DNA of 64,000 nt from Actinophytocola sp. (GTDB taxonomy: Bacteria; Actinomycetota; Actinomycetes; Mycobacteriales; Pseudonocardiaceae). The notes under the pieces are model-generated. The model ran no database searches. It saw nothing but the letters and a program-made list of their open reading frames with translations, and was not told the DNA's origin. The DNA is taken from assembly GCA_009377395.1 (NCBI GenBank), contig WHUB01000003.1, forward strand, positions 31,673 to 95,672, read 5' to 3'. Positions 42,894-51,485 of the stretch are shown piece by piece (the first letter of the stretch is position 1; every line of letters starts with the position of its first letter). The position numbers and the translations under genes were made by a program.

Positions 42894-43175
42894 GTGCGCG
42901 TGACCAGGTCGTATCTCGTGGAGTGCTATTGGCCGGGCATCACGACGGCCGCCTACGCCGAAACCGTCGACCGGCTGGCCTCCGCCGCGGTGGCCACCGA
43001 CGACGCCGACGCCCGCTTCCTCGACAGCCTGCTCGTGCCGGTCGACGAGGTCGTGTTCTACCGCTTCAGCGGCCAGTCCGCCACCGCCGTGGAACGGCTC
43101 TGCGCCCACGCGGGGCTGCGGTTCCACCGAATCCTGGAGTACGTCACCGCGGCACCAGCGCCACATCCGGCGTGA
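42894..43175 (+). CDS. Small protein, DUF4242-like
   Basis: This 93-residue protein (RSYLVECYWPGITTAAYAET, then LVPVDEVVFYRFSGQSATAV) has the ferredoxin-like pattern I associate with DUF4242-like proteins found beside LuxR-type ATPases. It starts at the GTG at 42894 without a clear binding site. It lies between the LAL regulator and the ANTAR gene, 115 bases after the former and 19 before the latter. Function unknown. Confidence 0.65.
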   Translation: MRVTRSYLVECYWPGITTAAYAETVDRLASAAVATDDADARFLDSLLVPVDEVVFYRFSGQSATAVERLCAHAGLRFHRILEYVTAAPAPHPA

Positions 43176-43194
43176 CGAAAGTACGGGGAGAGCA

Positions 43195-43476
43195 ATGACC
43201 ACCATCGCAGAGCCATCGCTACAGGCGTCGGTCGAGTACTACAAGACGCTGTGCGACCAGCTGCAGCACGCGCTCGACAGCCGAGTCGTCATCGAGCAGG
43301 CCAAGGGAGTGCTCGCCGAGCGCCATCAGCTCGGCATGGATGGGGCCTTCACCCTGTTGCGCTCGTTCTGCCGTGCCAACAGCCTGCCGCTGACCGCGAC
43401 CGCACGCGCCGTCGTGGCCGGGCAGCAGCTCACGGAGCTGCGTCAGCTCACCGGCGTATCTTCCAGGTCCCGCTGA
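43195..43476 (+). CDS. ANTAR-domain protein
   Basis: This 93-residue protein consists of an N-terminal coiled coil (about 10-28) and an ANTAR domain (about 27-82: LQHALDSRVVIEQAKGVLAE, HQLGMDGAFTLLRSFCRANS). ANTAR domains bind paired hexanucleotide RNA hairpins and prevent transcription termination. Usually a GAF or receiver domain controls them; none is present here. AGGGGAGAG precedes the ATG. Its 3' end overlaps the opposing secreted protein gene by 29 bases. Confidence 0.88.
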   Translation: MTTIAEPSLQASVEYYKTLCDQLQHALDSRVVIEQAKGVLAERHQLGMDGAFTLLRSFCRANSLPLTATARAVVAGQQLTELRQLTGVSSRSR

Positions 43477-44164
43477 AGCTGGTCAGGAAGTCGCGGTCCC
43501 GAGGCGTGAAGACGCGGTAGAACCAGGTGCGGTCCCCGCTGGTCGGCGCCGTGACGCGGAAGGCCCAGGTGGAGCGCGAGGTCGTCGTGGCCGATCGCAG
43601 CGTCGACCACGAGCAGGACGCGCACGTCTTGAGCTGGAGCCGCACCGTCTTGCCCGCCACCTTGGGCACCACGGTGCCGCGCATCGTGAGCGTGCCGTCG
43701 TCGTTGCGGGTGACCTTGCTGGTGATGACCCGCCGCACGTTGACCCGCGTCGTCGCGCTCGACTCCTGGTAGAGCAGATCGCCTTGGTAGACAACGCGAT
43801 AGTCGGTGTTGCGGCTCGGCTGGTGGTCGTTGAACCGGAACACCGTGTCCGAGTCCGTGGTCCCTGTCGCCACCCGCCGCCACTCGCTCGCGCCCGCCGG
43901 GCGGGCGAACAGCTCGACCGCCGCGTCCTGCAACGGCTCGGTGTAGCCGAGCGCGTCGGCCTCGGCGACGACCTGCCCTTCGAGCACGCTCGTGCCGCCA
44001 TAGGTCAGCCACGTCGTGCGCCGGGTCCAGTGGATCCAGGTGTCGATGACCGCGACCGGTGACTGTGCGGCCGGTGTCGTGCCGGTGTTCGTGGCCGCTA
44101 GCGCGGGCTGGCCCGGCAGCATGACGGCCGCGAGCAGCGCAGCGACCAGTGATCGAATAATCAT
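43448..44164 (-). CDS. Secreted protein with Ig-like repeats
   Basis: This 238-residue protein has a signal peptide (residues 1-23, ending QPALA) and a beta-rich body with two similar segments (about 50-130 and 135-225), each with a YR(V)-type strand: NTDYRVVYQGD and TWFYRVFTPRD. This fits bacterial Ig-like domains. Two cysteines in TCASCSW may pair. GTGGGGAAA precedes the ATG at 44164. Function unknown. Confidence 0.75.
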   Translation of the reverse strand: MIIRSLVAALLAAVMLPGQPALAATNTGTTPAAQSPVAVIDTWIHWTRRTTWLTYGGTSVLEGQVVAEADALGYTEPLQDAAVELFARPAGASEWRRVATGTTDSDTVFRFNDHQPSRNTDYRVVYQGDLLYQESSATTRVNVRRVITSKVTRNDDGTLTMRGTVVPKVAGKTVRLQLKTCASCSWSTLRSATTTSRSTWAFRVTAPTSGDRTWFYRVFTPRDRDFLTSFSGTWKIRR

Positions 44165-44199
44165 GAAGATTTCCCCACCCACCCGTATTGCCTGATTTC

Positions 44200-44240
44200 T
44201 CACCCAGTATTCCATATGGGTGAACCCTCGGGATCGAGGG
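44200..44240. promoter_or_regulatory. Two inverted repeats between the secreted protein gene and serA
   Basis: TCACCCA (44200-44206) pairs with TGGGTGA (44217-44223), and CCCTCG (44225-44230) pairs with CGAGGG (44235-44240) around GGAT. They lie in the divergent promoter region; the first may be an operator. No regulator is adjacent. Confidence 0.4.
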
Positions 44241-44337
44241 AGCAGGGAACAGGGCTTGACGCGTATCCCGGCGCGACGGCACCATGGCGTTATACGCAAC
44301 GGTTGTGGATAGCGCAACATCATCGAGGGGTGCTCCT

Positions 44338-45342
44338 ATGCGGATTCTGGTTGCCGACGCCTTCCCGGACGAGGCCGTCGCGGCGTTACGCGAGCGCGGC
44401 CATCAGGTCGACCACCTGCCCGGCACGACGGCCGATGACCTGCCGGAGGCCGTCCGCGACCACGAGGTGCTCGTCGTCCGCAGCACCCGGGTCACCAGCG
44501 ACGCGATCGCGGCGTCCGCCGGGCTGCGGCTGGTGATCAGAGCGGGTTCCGGCACCAACACCATCGACTGCGCGGCGGCGGCCGAGCGCGGCGTCTACGT
44601 CTGCAACGTGCCGGGCGGCAACGCCGTCGCGGTGGCCGAGCTGGCGTTCGGGCTGCTGCTCGCGCTCGACCGCGACATCCCGGCCAACGTCGCGGACCTG
44701 CGCGCCGGGCTGTGGGACAAGAAGCGGTACTCCAGGGCCCGGGGCATCCTCGGCAGGCGGATCGGCGTCGTCGGCCTCGGCGACGTCGGGCTCGCGTTCG
44801 CCGAGCGGGCGGCGGCATTCGGCGCGCACGTGTACGCGGTGGCGAAGCCGGGCCGGTCGCAGCAGACACTCGACCGCGCCCACGCCGCGCGCATCACATA
44901 CGTCGGCAGCCTCGAAACGCTGGCCGAGACCTGCGACGTGCTGTCCTTCCACGTCCCCGCGACGGCCGAGACCCGCTGCCTCGTCGGGCGCGACCTGCTC
45001 GCGCGGGTACGCCCCGGCACGTTCATCCTCAACACCGCGCGCGGCGATATCCTCGACGAGGACGCGCTGATCGAGGCCATGGACACCAAGGGCGTCCGCG
45101 CCGGACTCGACGTCTTCGCCGCCGAACCCGGCCAGTCGACCGGCACGTTCGACTCCCGGCTCGCCCGGCACCCCAGCGTCTACGGCACCCACCACATCGG
45201 AGCGTCGACCGAGCAGGCTCAACAGGCCATCGCCGACGAGGTGGTGCACATGATCGAGACGTTCGAGCAGGGGACGGTGCTGCACTGCGTCAACCTCGAC
45301 GCGGAGCCGTCGCTCGAGTACGCGGCGTCGGGGCGGTCATGA
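44338..45342 (+). CDS. D-3-phosphoglycerate dehydrogenase-like 2-hydroxyacid dehydrogenase
   Basis: This 334-residue protein has the D-2-hydroxyacid dehydrogenase fold: NAD motif GVVGLGDVG (143-151), Arg235 in NTARGD, Glu263 in AAEPG and His286 in HHIGAS as the catalytic trio. It is SerA-like but without the C-terminal ACT domain that senses serine, about 190 residues shorter than Mycobacterium SerA. It should oxidise 3-phosphoglycerate or a related acid. Its TGA overlaps the start of the DUF1015 gene (ATGA). Confidence 0.85.
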   Translation: MRILVADAFPDEAVAALRERGHQVDHLPGTTADDLPEAVRDHEVLVVRSTRVTSDAIAASAGLRLVIRAGSGTNTIDCAAAAERGVYVCNVPGGNAVAVAELAFGLLLALDRDIPANVADLRAGLWDKKRYSRARGILGRRIGVVGLGDVGLAFAERAAAFGAHVYAVAKPGRSQQTLDRAHAARITYVGSLETLAETCDVLSFHVPATAETRCLVGRDLLARVRPGTFILNTARGDILDEDALIEAMDTKGVRAGLDVFAAEPGQSTGTFDSRLARHPSVYGTHHIGASTEQAQQAIADEVVHMIETFEQGTVLHCVNLDAEPSLEYAASGRS

Positions 45343-46493
45343 ACCCGCCGTCGCAGCAGGCCGGTGTGATCCCGGCGCCGGAGCGACCTGCGCTCGGCAT
45401 CCGGCTGCCCAGCGTGCTGGTCGCCGACCCGCAACAGGCCGCCCGGCTGGCCGAGCTGAACACCCGGCTGGTCGAGGGGCCGATCGACGCCGCCCGCGCC
45501 GAGGCGGAGCGGCTGCGCGGACTCGCGGCGGAGGGCGCCTTCCTCCGCCCGCCCGAGGGCGCCGTCGTGGTGTACCGGCTGGGAGCGGGCGAGCACCAGC
45601 AGACCGGCGTGATCGCCGACGTCGCGGTCGACGACTACCGCACCGGCCGCATCCGCCGTCACGAGGCCACCCGGCCGGACCGGGTGCGCCGGATGGAAGA
45701 CGTGCTCGCCGCGATGCGGTGGGAGCTGGTGCCGCTGACGCTGACGCACCCGCCGCTGCCCGGGCTGCAATCGCTGCTCGCGGCGGCCACCGAGCGCGCG
45801 CCGGACGTCGAGACCGTCGCGGCGGACGGCGTCAGCCAGTCGGTGTGGATCGAGCCGCCCGGCCGTGCGGCCGACGACATCAGGGCGGAGCTCACCGGCA
45901 TCGACACCCTCTACATCGCCGACGGCCATCACCGCATGGCCGCCGCCGAGCGGTACGCGGGCCCCGGTGACTTCGTGCTCGGCGCGCTCTTCCCCGCCGA
46001 CGAGATGCGGCTGCTCGGCTACCACCGCTGCCTCATCCGGCCCGGTGGAGTGTCCACATCGGACCTCATCGACGTGCTCGCCGCACAACCGATGACCGAG
46101 TCGCTGCGGGAGTACGGCACCGACGAGGAGGTGACCACCGGGCCGGGAATCGTGGCGATGTGGCTCGACGACCGCTGGTATCGGCTGCGGCTGCGGGTGC
46201 CACGCACGGCCGACCCGTGCGCGTCGCTCGACGTCGTGCTGCTCGAGGAGGGCGTGCTGGGGCCGCTGGCCGGGGGCACCGGGGCGCGGATCCTGCCGCT
46301 GCCCGGCAGCGGTGACGCGGACTCCATCGCCCGCTGGTGCGCCGAGCACGACGCGGTCGGCTTCCTGCTCCACCCGCCCGGCGTGTCGCAGGTCGTCGCG
46401 GTCGCCGACGCGGGCGAGGTGATGCCGCCCAAGTCGACGTGGTTCGACCCGAAGGCCCGCGCGGGGCCGTTCCTGCGCGACCTACGACGGTAG
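45339..46493 (+). CDS. DUF1015 family protein
   Basis: This 384-residue protein has the DUF1015 landmarks: GAVVVYRLGAGEHQQTGVIA, HEATRPDRVRRMEDVL, YIADGHHRMAAAERYAG and VMPPKSTWFDPK. The HH/Asp-rich GHHRMA motif suggests a metal- or phosphate-binding active site. It is coupled to serA by ATGA; DUF1015 genes are often next to serine biosynthesis genes, so a role such as phosphoserine handling is plausible but unproven. Confidence 0.82.
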   Translation: MNPPSQQAGVIPAPERPALGIRLPSVLVADPQQAARLAELNTRLVEGPIDAARAEAERLRGLAAEGAFLRPPEGAVVVYRLGAGEHQQTGVIADVAVDDYRTGRIRRHEATRPDRVRRMEDVLAAMRWELVPLTLTHPPLPGLQSLLAAATERAPDVETVAADGVSQSVWIEPPGRAADDIRAELTGIDTLYIADGHHRMAAAERYAGPGDFVLGALFPADEMRLLGYHRCLIRPGGVSTSDLIDVLAAQPMTESLREYGTDEEVTTGPGIVAMWLDDRWYRLRLRVPRTADPCASLDVVLLEEGVLGPLAGGTGARILPLPGSGDADSIARWCAEHDAVGFLLHPPGVSQVVAVADAGEVMPPKSTWFDPKARAGPFLRDLRR

Positions 46494-47261
46494 TTCGGCG
46501 AGCGGCGGCTCGGGGGCGACCGCGAGCGCGTCCATGTTGCGCCGCACGTCATTGCTCTCGGCGAGGCGGATCAGCAGCAGGCCCGTGCTGAGCAGACCTG
46601 GCCGCAGCACGGTGTGAGCCACCAGCGCCACGCAGCGGTCCTGCTCGGCGATGACGTCCGGCCAGGCGTCCTCGTCGAGCGCGGCGAGCCGCGTCGCGAA
46701 CCGCCACGCGCCGTCGCGGGCGCGCCGGATGCTGAACTTGATGATCTCGTCGTCGGTGCGGCCGCCGATCGTGTCGAGTAGGCCGATCAGCGGCGAGACC
46801 GTGGCGATGTTCGCCTGCACCGGCCCGAGCATCGATGTCAGGATGTCGTTGACCTTCTCGAAATCGCCGCGCAGCTCCGGCAGTCGCGCGCCGGGGGAGC
46901 AGCGGGCGGCCGCGATGCCGAGGTCCAGGTTGATGTGGGCGTTGATGCCCGCGAGCAGGTGCTGCAGCAGCAACGGGCGCCAGCTCGCGCAGGCGTCGAA
47001 CGCGACCCGCCAGCACCGGGTCAGCTCCGCGCGGTGCGAGTAGGCGTGCTCGGCCTCGACGTAGCGGCCGGCGAACAGCACGCCGAGGCGCGCCATTCGC
47101 TCGGCGTCGTCGAAGTGACCGGACGCGACGCCTTCCTTGATCTTGCCGGTGACCTTGCGGTAGAGCACCGCGAAGTAGCCGCGGCGGTCGCCGTCGCGGC
47201 GGGCGCGCTCGACGACGTCGTCGAGCGCGGCCAGCACGTCGTCGATGGAGGTGAGAGACAT
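46482..47261 (-). CDS. DUF5995 family protein
   Basis: This 259-residue all-helical protein matches DUF5995 (VLYRKVTGKIKEGVASGHFD, HLLAGINAHINLDLGIAAAR, DFEKVNDILTSML). The histidines and acids in NAHINLDLG look like a helical metal or heme pocket, but no function is known. Its 3' end overlaps the DUF1015 gene on the other strand by 12 bases. Confidence 0.8.
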   Translation of the reverse strand: MSLTSIDDVLAALDDVVERARRDGDRRGYFAVLYRKVTGKIKEGVASGHFDDAERMARLGVLFAGRYVEAEHAYSHRAELTRCWRVAFDACASWRPLLLQHLLAGINAHINLDLGIAAARCSPGARLPELRGDFEKVNDILTSMLGPVQANIATVSPLIGLLDTIGGRTDDEIIKFSIRRARDGAWRFATRLAALDEDAWPDVIAEQDRCVALVAHTVLRPGLLSTGLLLIRLAESNDVRRNMDALAVAPEPPLAELPS

Positions 47262-47304
47262 CGCCTCCAGGTTCGCCGCCGGACGCCGTGGCGTTACGAC
47301 GACC

Positions 47305-48261
47305 TCAGCCGGACTTGGTCGCCCCGGCGTCGCTCATCGGCAGGATGGGCTGGGCGACTTTGATGTTCTCGCGGTCGAGGCTGCGCTTCAGCTGCGCCCG
47401 CAGCTCCCGGCCGATCGCCCACTGCTCGCCCGGCTTCGTGGTGACGAGCACGCGGATCGTGACGGCGCCGTTGCCGATGCCGACGACGCCGTTGAGGTCG
47501 GGACGCTCGATGATCCGGGACGCGACGTCCGGGTTGTCGGCGAACTCGTCGATGCTGCGCTGGATGACCTCCTCCGCGCGGGAGACGTCCTCGGAGTAGT
47601 CGAGCGGAAGGTCGATCACGGCGTTCGCCCAGTCCTGGTTCATGTTGCACACGCGCAGGATCTCGCCGTTGCGCACGTGCCACAGGCCACCGTTGAGGTC
47701 GCGGACCCTGGTGACGCGCAACGTGACGGCCTCGACGGTGCCGATGGCCTCCCCGGCGTCGATGGTGTCGCCGACGCCGTACTGGTCCTCGATCATCATG
47801 AACATCCCGGCCAGGAAGTCCTGCACCAGGCTCTGCGCGCCGAAGCCGATCGCGAGGCCGAGCACACCGGCGGTGGCCAGGATCGGGCCGAGGTTGATGC
47901 CGAACTCGGCGAGGATGGTGAGCGCCGCGATACCGAAGATCACGATGGACGCAATGCTCTTGAGCACCGTCCCGATCGTCTCGGCCCGCTGGTGCTGCCG
48001 TTCGGCAGGGGACGTCTCGGACGACTTGAGGACCTTCGCCCTGGCCTTCGACGTCGCCGCGCTGAGCTTTCCTTGCGACGTCACCATTCGCTTGATCATC
48101 ATGGTGATCAACCGGCCGATGACAGCGCGTGCCACCAGCGCGACGACGATGATGATGACGATGTTGATCGTGCTCGAGACGATCATCCCGGCGTGCTGCG
48201 AGAACCAATCCACGATCGGTCCCGCCTGCGCCAGCACGGGACCGGAGGCACGGGTCGCCAC
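47305..48261 (-). CDS. Mechanosensitive channel, MscS family
   Basis: This 318-residue protein has an N-terminal helix (about 26-48), a basic linker, two further helices (about 105-160), the pore-helix and beta-domain pattern AIGFGAQSLVQDFLAGMFMM followed by DQYGVGDTIDAGEAIGTVEA, and a mixed C-terminal domain. It should release solutes on membrane tension. The GTG at 48261 follows GAGGAGC by eight bases; longer frames lack a binding site. Confidence 0.88.
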   Translation of the reverse strand: MATRASGPVLAQAGPIVDWFSQHAGMIVSSTINIVIIIVVALVARAVIGRLITMMIKRMVTSQGKLSAATSKARAKVLKSSETSPAERQHQRAETIGTVLKSIASIVIFGIAALTILAEFGINLGPILATAGVLGLAIGFGAQSLVQDFLAGMFMMIEDQYGVGDTIDAGEAIGTVEAVTLRVTRVRDLNGGLWHVRNGEILRVCNMNQDWANAVIDLPLDYSEDVSRAEEVIQRSIDEFADNPDVASRIIERPDLNGVVGIGNGAVTIRVLVTTKPGEQWAIGRELRAQLKRSLDRENIKVAQPILPMSDAGATKSG

Positions 48262-48536
48262 GACTATGCTCCTCTCGGTTGGGTGTCGGCTGCGTGTCCC
48301 TGGCAGCCGACTGAAGTCTGTCCGCGCCGCACAGTGTCCCAGGTGTGACCGCGACACACATGGCGGACGCGGAAAGAGCCGTTGGCTACTGTCGGTTAGT
48401 GACCTTTGCCGGTGGCGCGAATCGCCGCTACCCGGAACGCTGACGGCATGAGGATTGCGTGCAGGTCCGAATCATCGGCGATCATGTCGGCCGCCGTGGT
48501 ATTGGCGCGGCGTGCCGCGCGCGACGAGGAGGCCGC

Positions 48537-49517
48537 ATGATGACAGATGACGGCCTGCAGCGGCTGGTCGATGACGGTGTGTTGAGTGACGATCAGCTGG
48601 CCGAGGTGCGCCGGGCGTTGCGGGAAACGGCGGCGGGTCCGCCGTTGCTGTCTCGGGTGCGATGGGCTGAGGTCGCCGGGTATCTCGGCGGCGGTCTGGT
48701 GCTGACCGGCGCGGTGTTGCTGGTCGCGACGTCGTGGGAGCGGCTGTCGGAGACCGCGCGGACTGTGTTGCTCGGCGGCTTCGCCGCGCTGCTGCTGGTG
48801 GCCGGTGTGGTGGCCGCGGGCGGTGTGGCCGGGTTGCTGGCGGCTCGCAGCCGTGGCCAGACGGCTCGGCTGCGGGTGGCCGCGGTGCTGCTCGCGCTCG
48901 GCGCCGGGTCGACCGCGCTCACGGTGGGGGTCGCCATGCCGGAGTCCGCCGACAGCGACGCCTGGGTGGTGAGCATCGCGGGCGCGTCCGGGCTGCTGCT
49001 GGCCGCGGCCGGGTATGCGTTGCTGCCGACGGTGTTCGGTCTCGTCGCGTCGATCGGGCTCGGTCTCGTCGCCGTCATGGCCGGCATGGACGCCGTGGTC
49101 GGGCTGGACCTGCTGCCCGCGGGGCTGACCTTGTTCGGCTCGGGGCTCGTCGTCATCGTCCTCGCGATCCTGCGCGTGCTCCGGGAGCGGCTGGTCGGGC
49201 TGGCGCTCGGGTCCGGCATCGCGCTGTTCGGCGCCCAGCAGCTGATCGGCCAGGACGACACCGCGCCGTGGGCGTACCTGCTCAGCTTCGGCCTCGGCGC
49301 CGCGCTGCTGGCCGTGCACTACTGGCTGCGCAGCTGGGTGCCGCTGGTGTTCGGCGTCATCGCCATCGCGCTCGCCGTGCCGGAAGCCATCTGGGACCTG
49401 ACCGACCACGCCGTCGGCGGCGCCGCCATCCCGCTCATCGCGGGTCTGATCCTGCTCGCCGCCAGCGCCATCGGACTACGACGCTACCGGGAACGCGCGG
49501 CCACGGCGGGCAAGTGA
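48537..49517 (+). CDS. DUF2157-like membrane protein
   Basis: This 326-residue protein has a soluble N-terminal helix pair (LQRLVDDGVLSDDQLAEVRR) followed by about ten hydrophobic helices, as in DUF2157 proteins. GAGGAGG lies ahead of the ATG at 48537. Function unknown; nothing in the neighbourhood explains it. A hairpin terminator follows. Confidence 0.75.
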   Translation: MMTDDGLQRLVDDGVLSDDQLAEVRRALRETAAGPPLLSRVRWAEVAGYLGGGLVLTGAVLLVATSWERLSETARTVLLGGFAALLLVAGVVAAGGVAGLLAARSRGQTARLRVAAVLLALGAGSTALTVGVAMPESADSDAWVVSIAGASGLLLAAAGYALLPTVFGLVASIGLGLVAVMAGMDAVVGLDLLPAGLTLFGSGLVVIVLAILRVLRERLVGLALGSGIALFGAQQLIGQDDTAPWAYLLSFGLGAALLAVHYWLRSWVPLVFGVIAIALAVPEAIWDLTDHAVGGAAIPLIAGLILLAASAIGLRRYRERAATAGK

Positions 49518-49521
49518 ACGA

Positions 49522-49555
49522 CCGGCGGTCAGACTCGGATGAGTCCGACCGCCGG
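49522..49555. terminator. Bidirectional hairpin terminator
   Basis: Fifteen-base arms with one mismatch (49522-49536 and 49541-49555; CCGGCGGTC pairs with GACCGCCGG) around GGAT lie between two converging genes, four bases after the DUF2157 stop. There is no T-run on either side. Confidence 0.7.
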
Positions 49556-49573
49556 GTCGCGGCGAGGCCGTGT

Positions 49574-49954
49574 CTACTCCGCGCAAAGGGCGTAGGCGTC
49601 CGGGGTGGCGGCGTCGAGCGCCTCGAAGTCGAGGTGCGAGATCCCGTTGCTGCTGGGCTGCTCCTTCTTCAGCGTGCCGCCCGCCATGACCGCGTGCGCG
49701 TTGATCGCGGTCCCCGTGGTCACCCCGGCGGCATCCGCCAGATGCTCGACGCCCGCCTGACACAGGTCAGGCAGGAAGAAGCCGGCCAGCTCGCCGAACG
49801 TCACGAAGCCGTTCGAGCCGGCCATGCCTTGGACGGCCTTCGCGTTGGCGTTCTCGACGTAACAGAAGTGGGCGGACGCGGTGCCCGCCGTCATCGCGAT
49901 GCTGGCGGCAGCCGCCGCGCCGACGAAGAGCGCGCGACCTAAAAGTCTCCTCAT
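49574..49954 (-). CDS. Unidentified small secreted protein
   Basis: This 126-residue protein has a signal peptide (residues 1-28, ending TASA) and a mature part with three cysteines and HFCYVENANAKAVQGMAGSN. GGAAGGGAC lies before the ATG at 49954. I do not recognise the family. It faces the DUF2157 gene across the terminator. Confidence 0.7.
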   Translation of the reverse strand: MRRLLGRALFVGAAAAASIAMTAGTASAHFCYVENANAKAVQGMAGSNGFVTFGELAGFFLPDLCQAGVEHLADAAGVTTGTAINAHAVMAGGTLKKEQPSSNGISHLDFEALDAATPDAYALCAE

Positions 49955-50315
49955 GTCTGTCAGTCCCTTCCAGGTAATGCCCGCCCGGATGGCGGGGTAA
50001 CGTATGGGACTTTTCGTAACAAACGTGATAAGTATTACGGTCAGCTTGAGATCAACTCTGGCGGAGCGCCGTTTGCGCCAAATACGGCATCGGCGACGGC
50101 TAAGTGCGTCAGTAACTATGTCGTTATGGAGTTGGCTCACGCGCTACATCCACTTTGGACCATGTCAAGATCGACTTAACGCCGAGTTCACGCAGCTCAG
50201 CAGGCTATACGCTGGTCGTCGTCGCGCTGCCGATGTAGTGTTTCCCACACAGAGTTCACCTTCTGTTTGGTTTATGTACACCTGTTGTTTCCCTCCTTTC
50301 GGCCACGCTGTGGGG
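49955..50315. other. 361-bp intergenic region, AT-richer than average
   Basis: Between the divergent secreted-protein and glycosyltransferase genes I see no coding potential. The stretch from 50010 to 50060 is AT-rich and may hold the promoters. The region 50060-50310 holds several short inverted repeats but no clear operator or RNA gene. Confidence 0.5.
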
Positions 50316-51485
50316 GTGTCTTATCGGCAAGGCTCCACCGGCAAACTGCGCGGAGCGCTCGCCGCGGTCGTCGCTGGCGTGATGTACCGCAGCGCGCGCA
50401 CCGCGATGCAGACCCGCACGATCGTCCCGGTCTCCGAACCGCGCCCGGCGGTGCTGCCGCCCAAGGTCACCGTCGTCATCCCGGCTCGCAACGAGGTCGC
50501 GGTCATCGCGAACTGCCTGCGCAGCGTGCGGGCGCAGACCCACGGCGAGCAGGGTGACTCGCCGCTGCGGGTCGTCGTCGTCGACGACGGTTCGTCGGAC
50601 GGCACCGGCGAGATCGCCCGCGCCCAGGCCGACGAGGACTCGCGGGTCAAGGTGGTCCGGGTGGACGGGCCGCCGCCGGGCTGGAGCGGCAAGGTCCACG
50701 CGATGTACGCCGGTGTCGAGAACGCCGACCCGCCGGAGGCGGGCGAGTGGCTGCTGTTCGTGGACGCCGACACGGTGCTCGCCCCCGACCTGATCGACCG
50801 GCTGATCGCCACCGCCGAGGAGGTGGACGCCGACCTGGTGTCGACCCCGGGTGGGCCGCCGCCGGGCCGCTCGCTGAGCTGGCCGCTGCTGATGCCGCCG
50901 GGCCTGCAGATGATCGGCGAGAACGCGGGGCCGGACGGACGCGGCCGCAAGGCGTTCGCGATCGGCCACTGCATCCTGCTGCGCCGGTCGCACTACGAGA
51001 AGATCGGCGGCTGGGCCGCGCTCGCGTCGCGGCGCAACGAGGACGTCGAGATCGCGACCGCCATCCGGGACCACGGCGGCGCCACGCGCACTGTCGACGG
51101 GCTCGACTACATCACCACCAGCGGCATGGACCCGTTCAGCCAGGGCTGGGAGTCGTTCCGGAAGAGCTTCGTCGCCGGTACCAAGGGATCGGTCCCCGCG
51201 CTGGTCGGCATCGGCCTCGGGCAGCTCACGCTGTCACTGGCCTCCCCGACAGCCGTCGCGGTCGGCCTGAAGTCCCGGCGCAAGGGGCTGGCGGCGTTCG
51301 GCCTGCTCGGCTGGGCCGTGCAGAGCTTCGCGCACGCCAGGACGGCCAAGCTGATGCGGGCGAACCCGGAATACGCGGCGATCGCTCCGGTCTCCGGCGC
51401 GCTATTCGGCGCGCTGCTGCTGGACGGGGCGCTGCGCACGATCCGCGGCAAGACCGCCTGGAAGGGACGCCGCACCAAGTTCTAG
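50316..51485 (+). CDS. Family 2 glycosyltransferase
   Basis: This 389-residue GT-A protein has VTVVIPARNEVAVIANCLRS, the nucleotide-sugar motif VVDDGSSDGT, the DxD motif FVDADTV, and RRNEDVEIATAIRDHGG with the ED catalytic acid; hydrophobic segments near the end suggest membrane association. It resembles carotenoid and hopanoid glycosyltransferases. The GTG at 50316 is my choice on frame and on the hydrophobic N-terminus; an ATG at 50382 is possible. Its stop shares bases with the opposing TetR stop (CTAG at 51482-51485). Confidence 0.82.
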   Translation: MSYRQGSTGKLRGALAAVVAGVMYRSARTAMQTRTIVPVSEPRPAVLPPKVTVVIPARNEVAVIANCLRSVRAQTHGEQGDSPLRVVVVDDGSSDGTGEIARAQADEDSRVKVVRVDGPPPGWSGKVHAMYAGVENADPPEAGEWLLFVDADTVLAPDLIDRLIATAEEVDADLVSTPGGPPPGRSLSWPLLMPPGLQMIGENAGPDGRGRKAFAIGHCILLRRSHYEKIGGWAALASRRNEDVEIATAIRDHGGATRTVDGLDYITTSGMDPFSQGWESFRKSFVAGTKGSVPALVGIGLGQLTLSLASPTAVAVGLKSRRKGLAAFGLLGWAVQSFAHARTAKLMRANPEYAAIAPVSGALFGALLLDGALRTIRGKTAWKGRRTKF

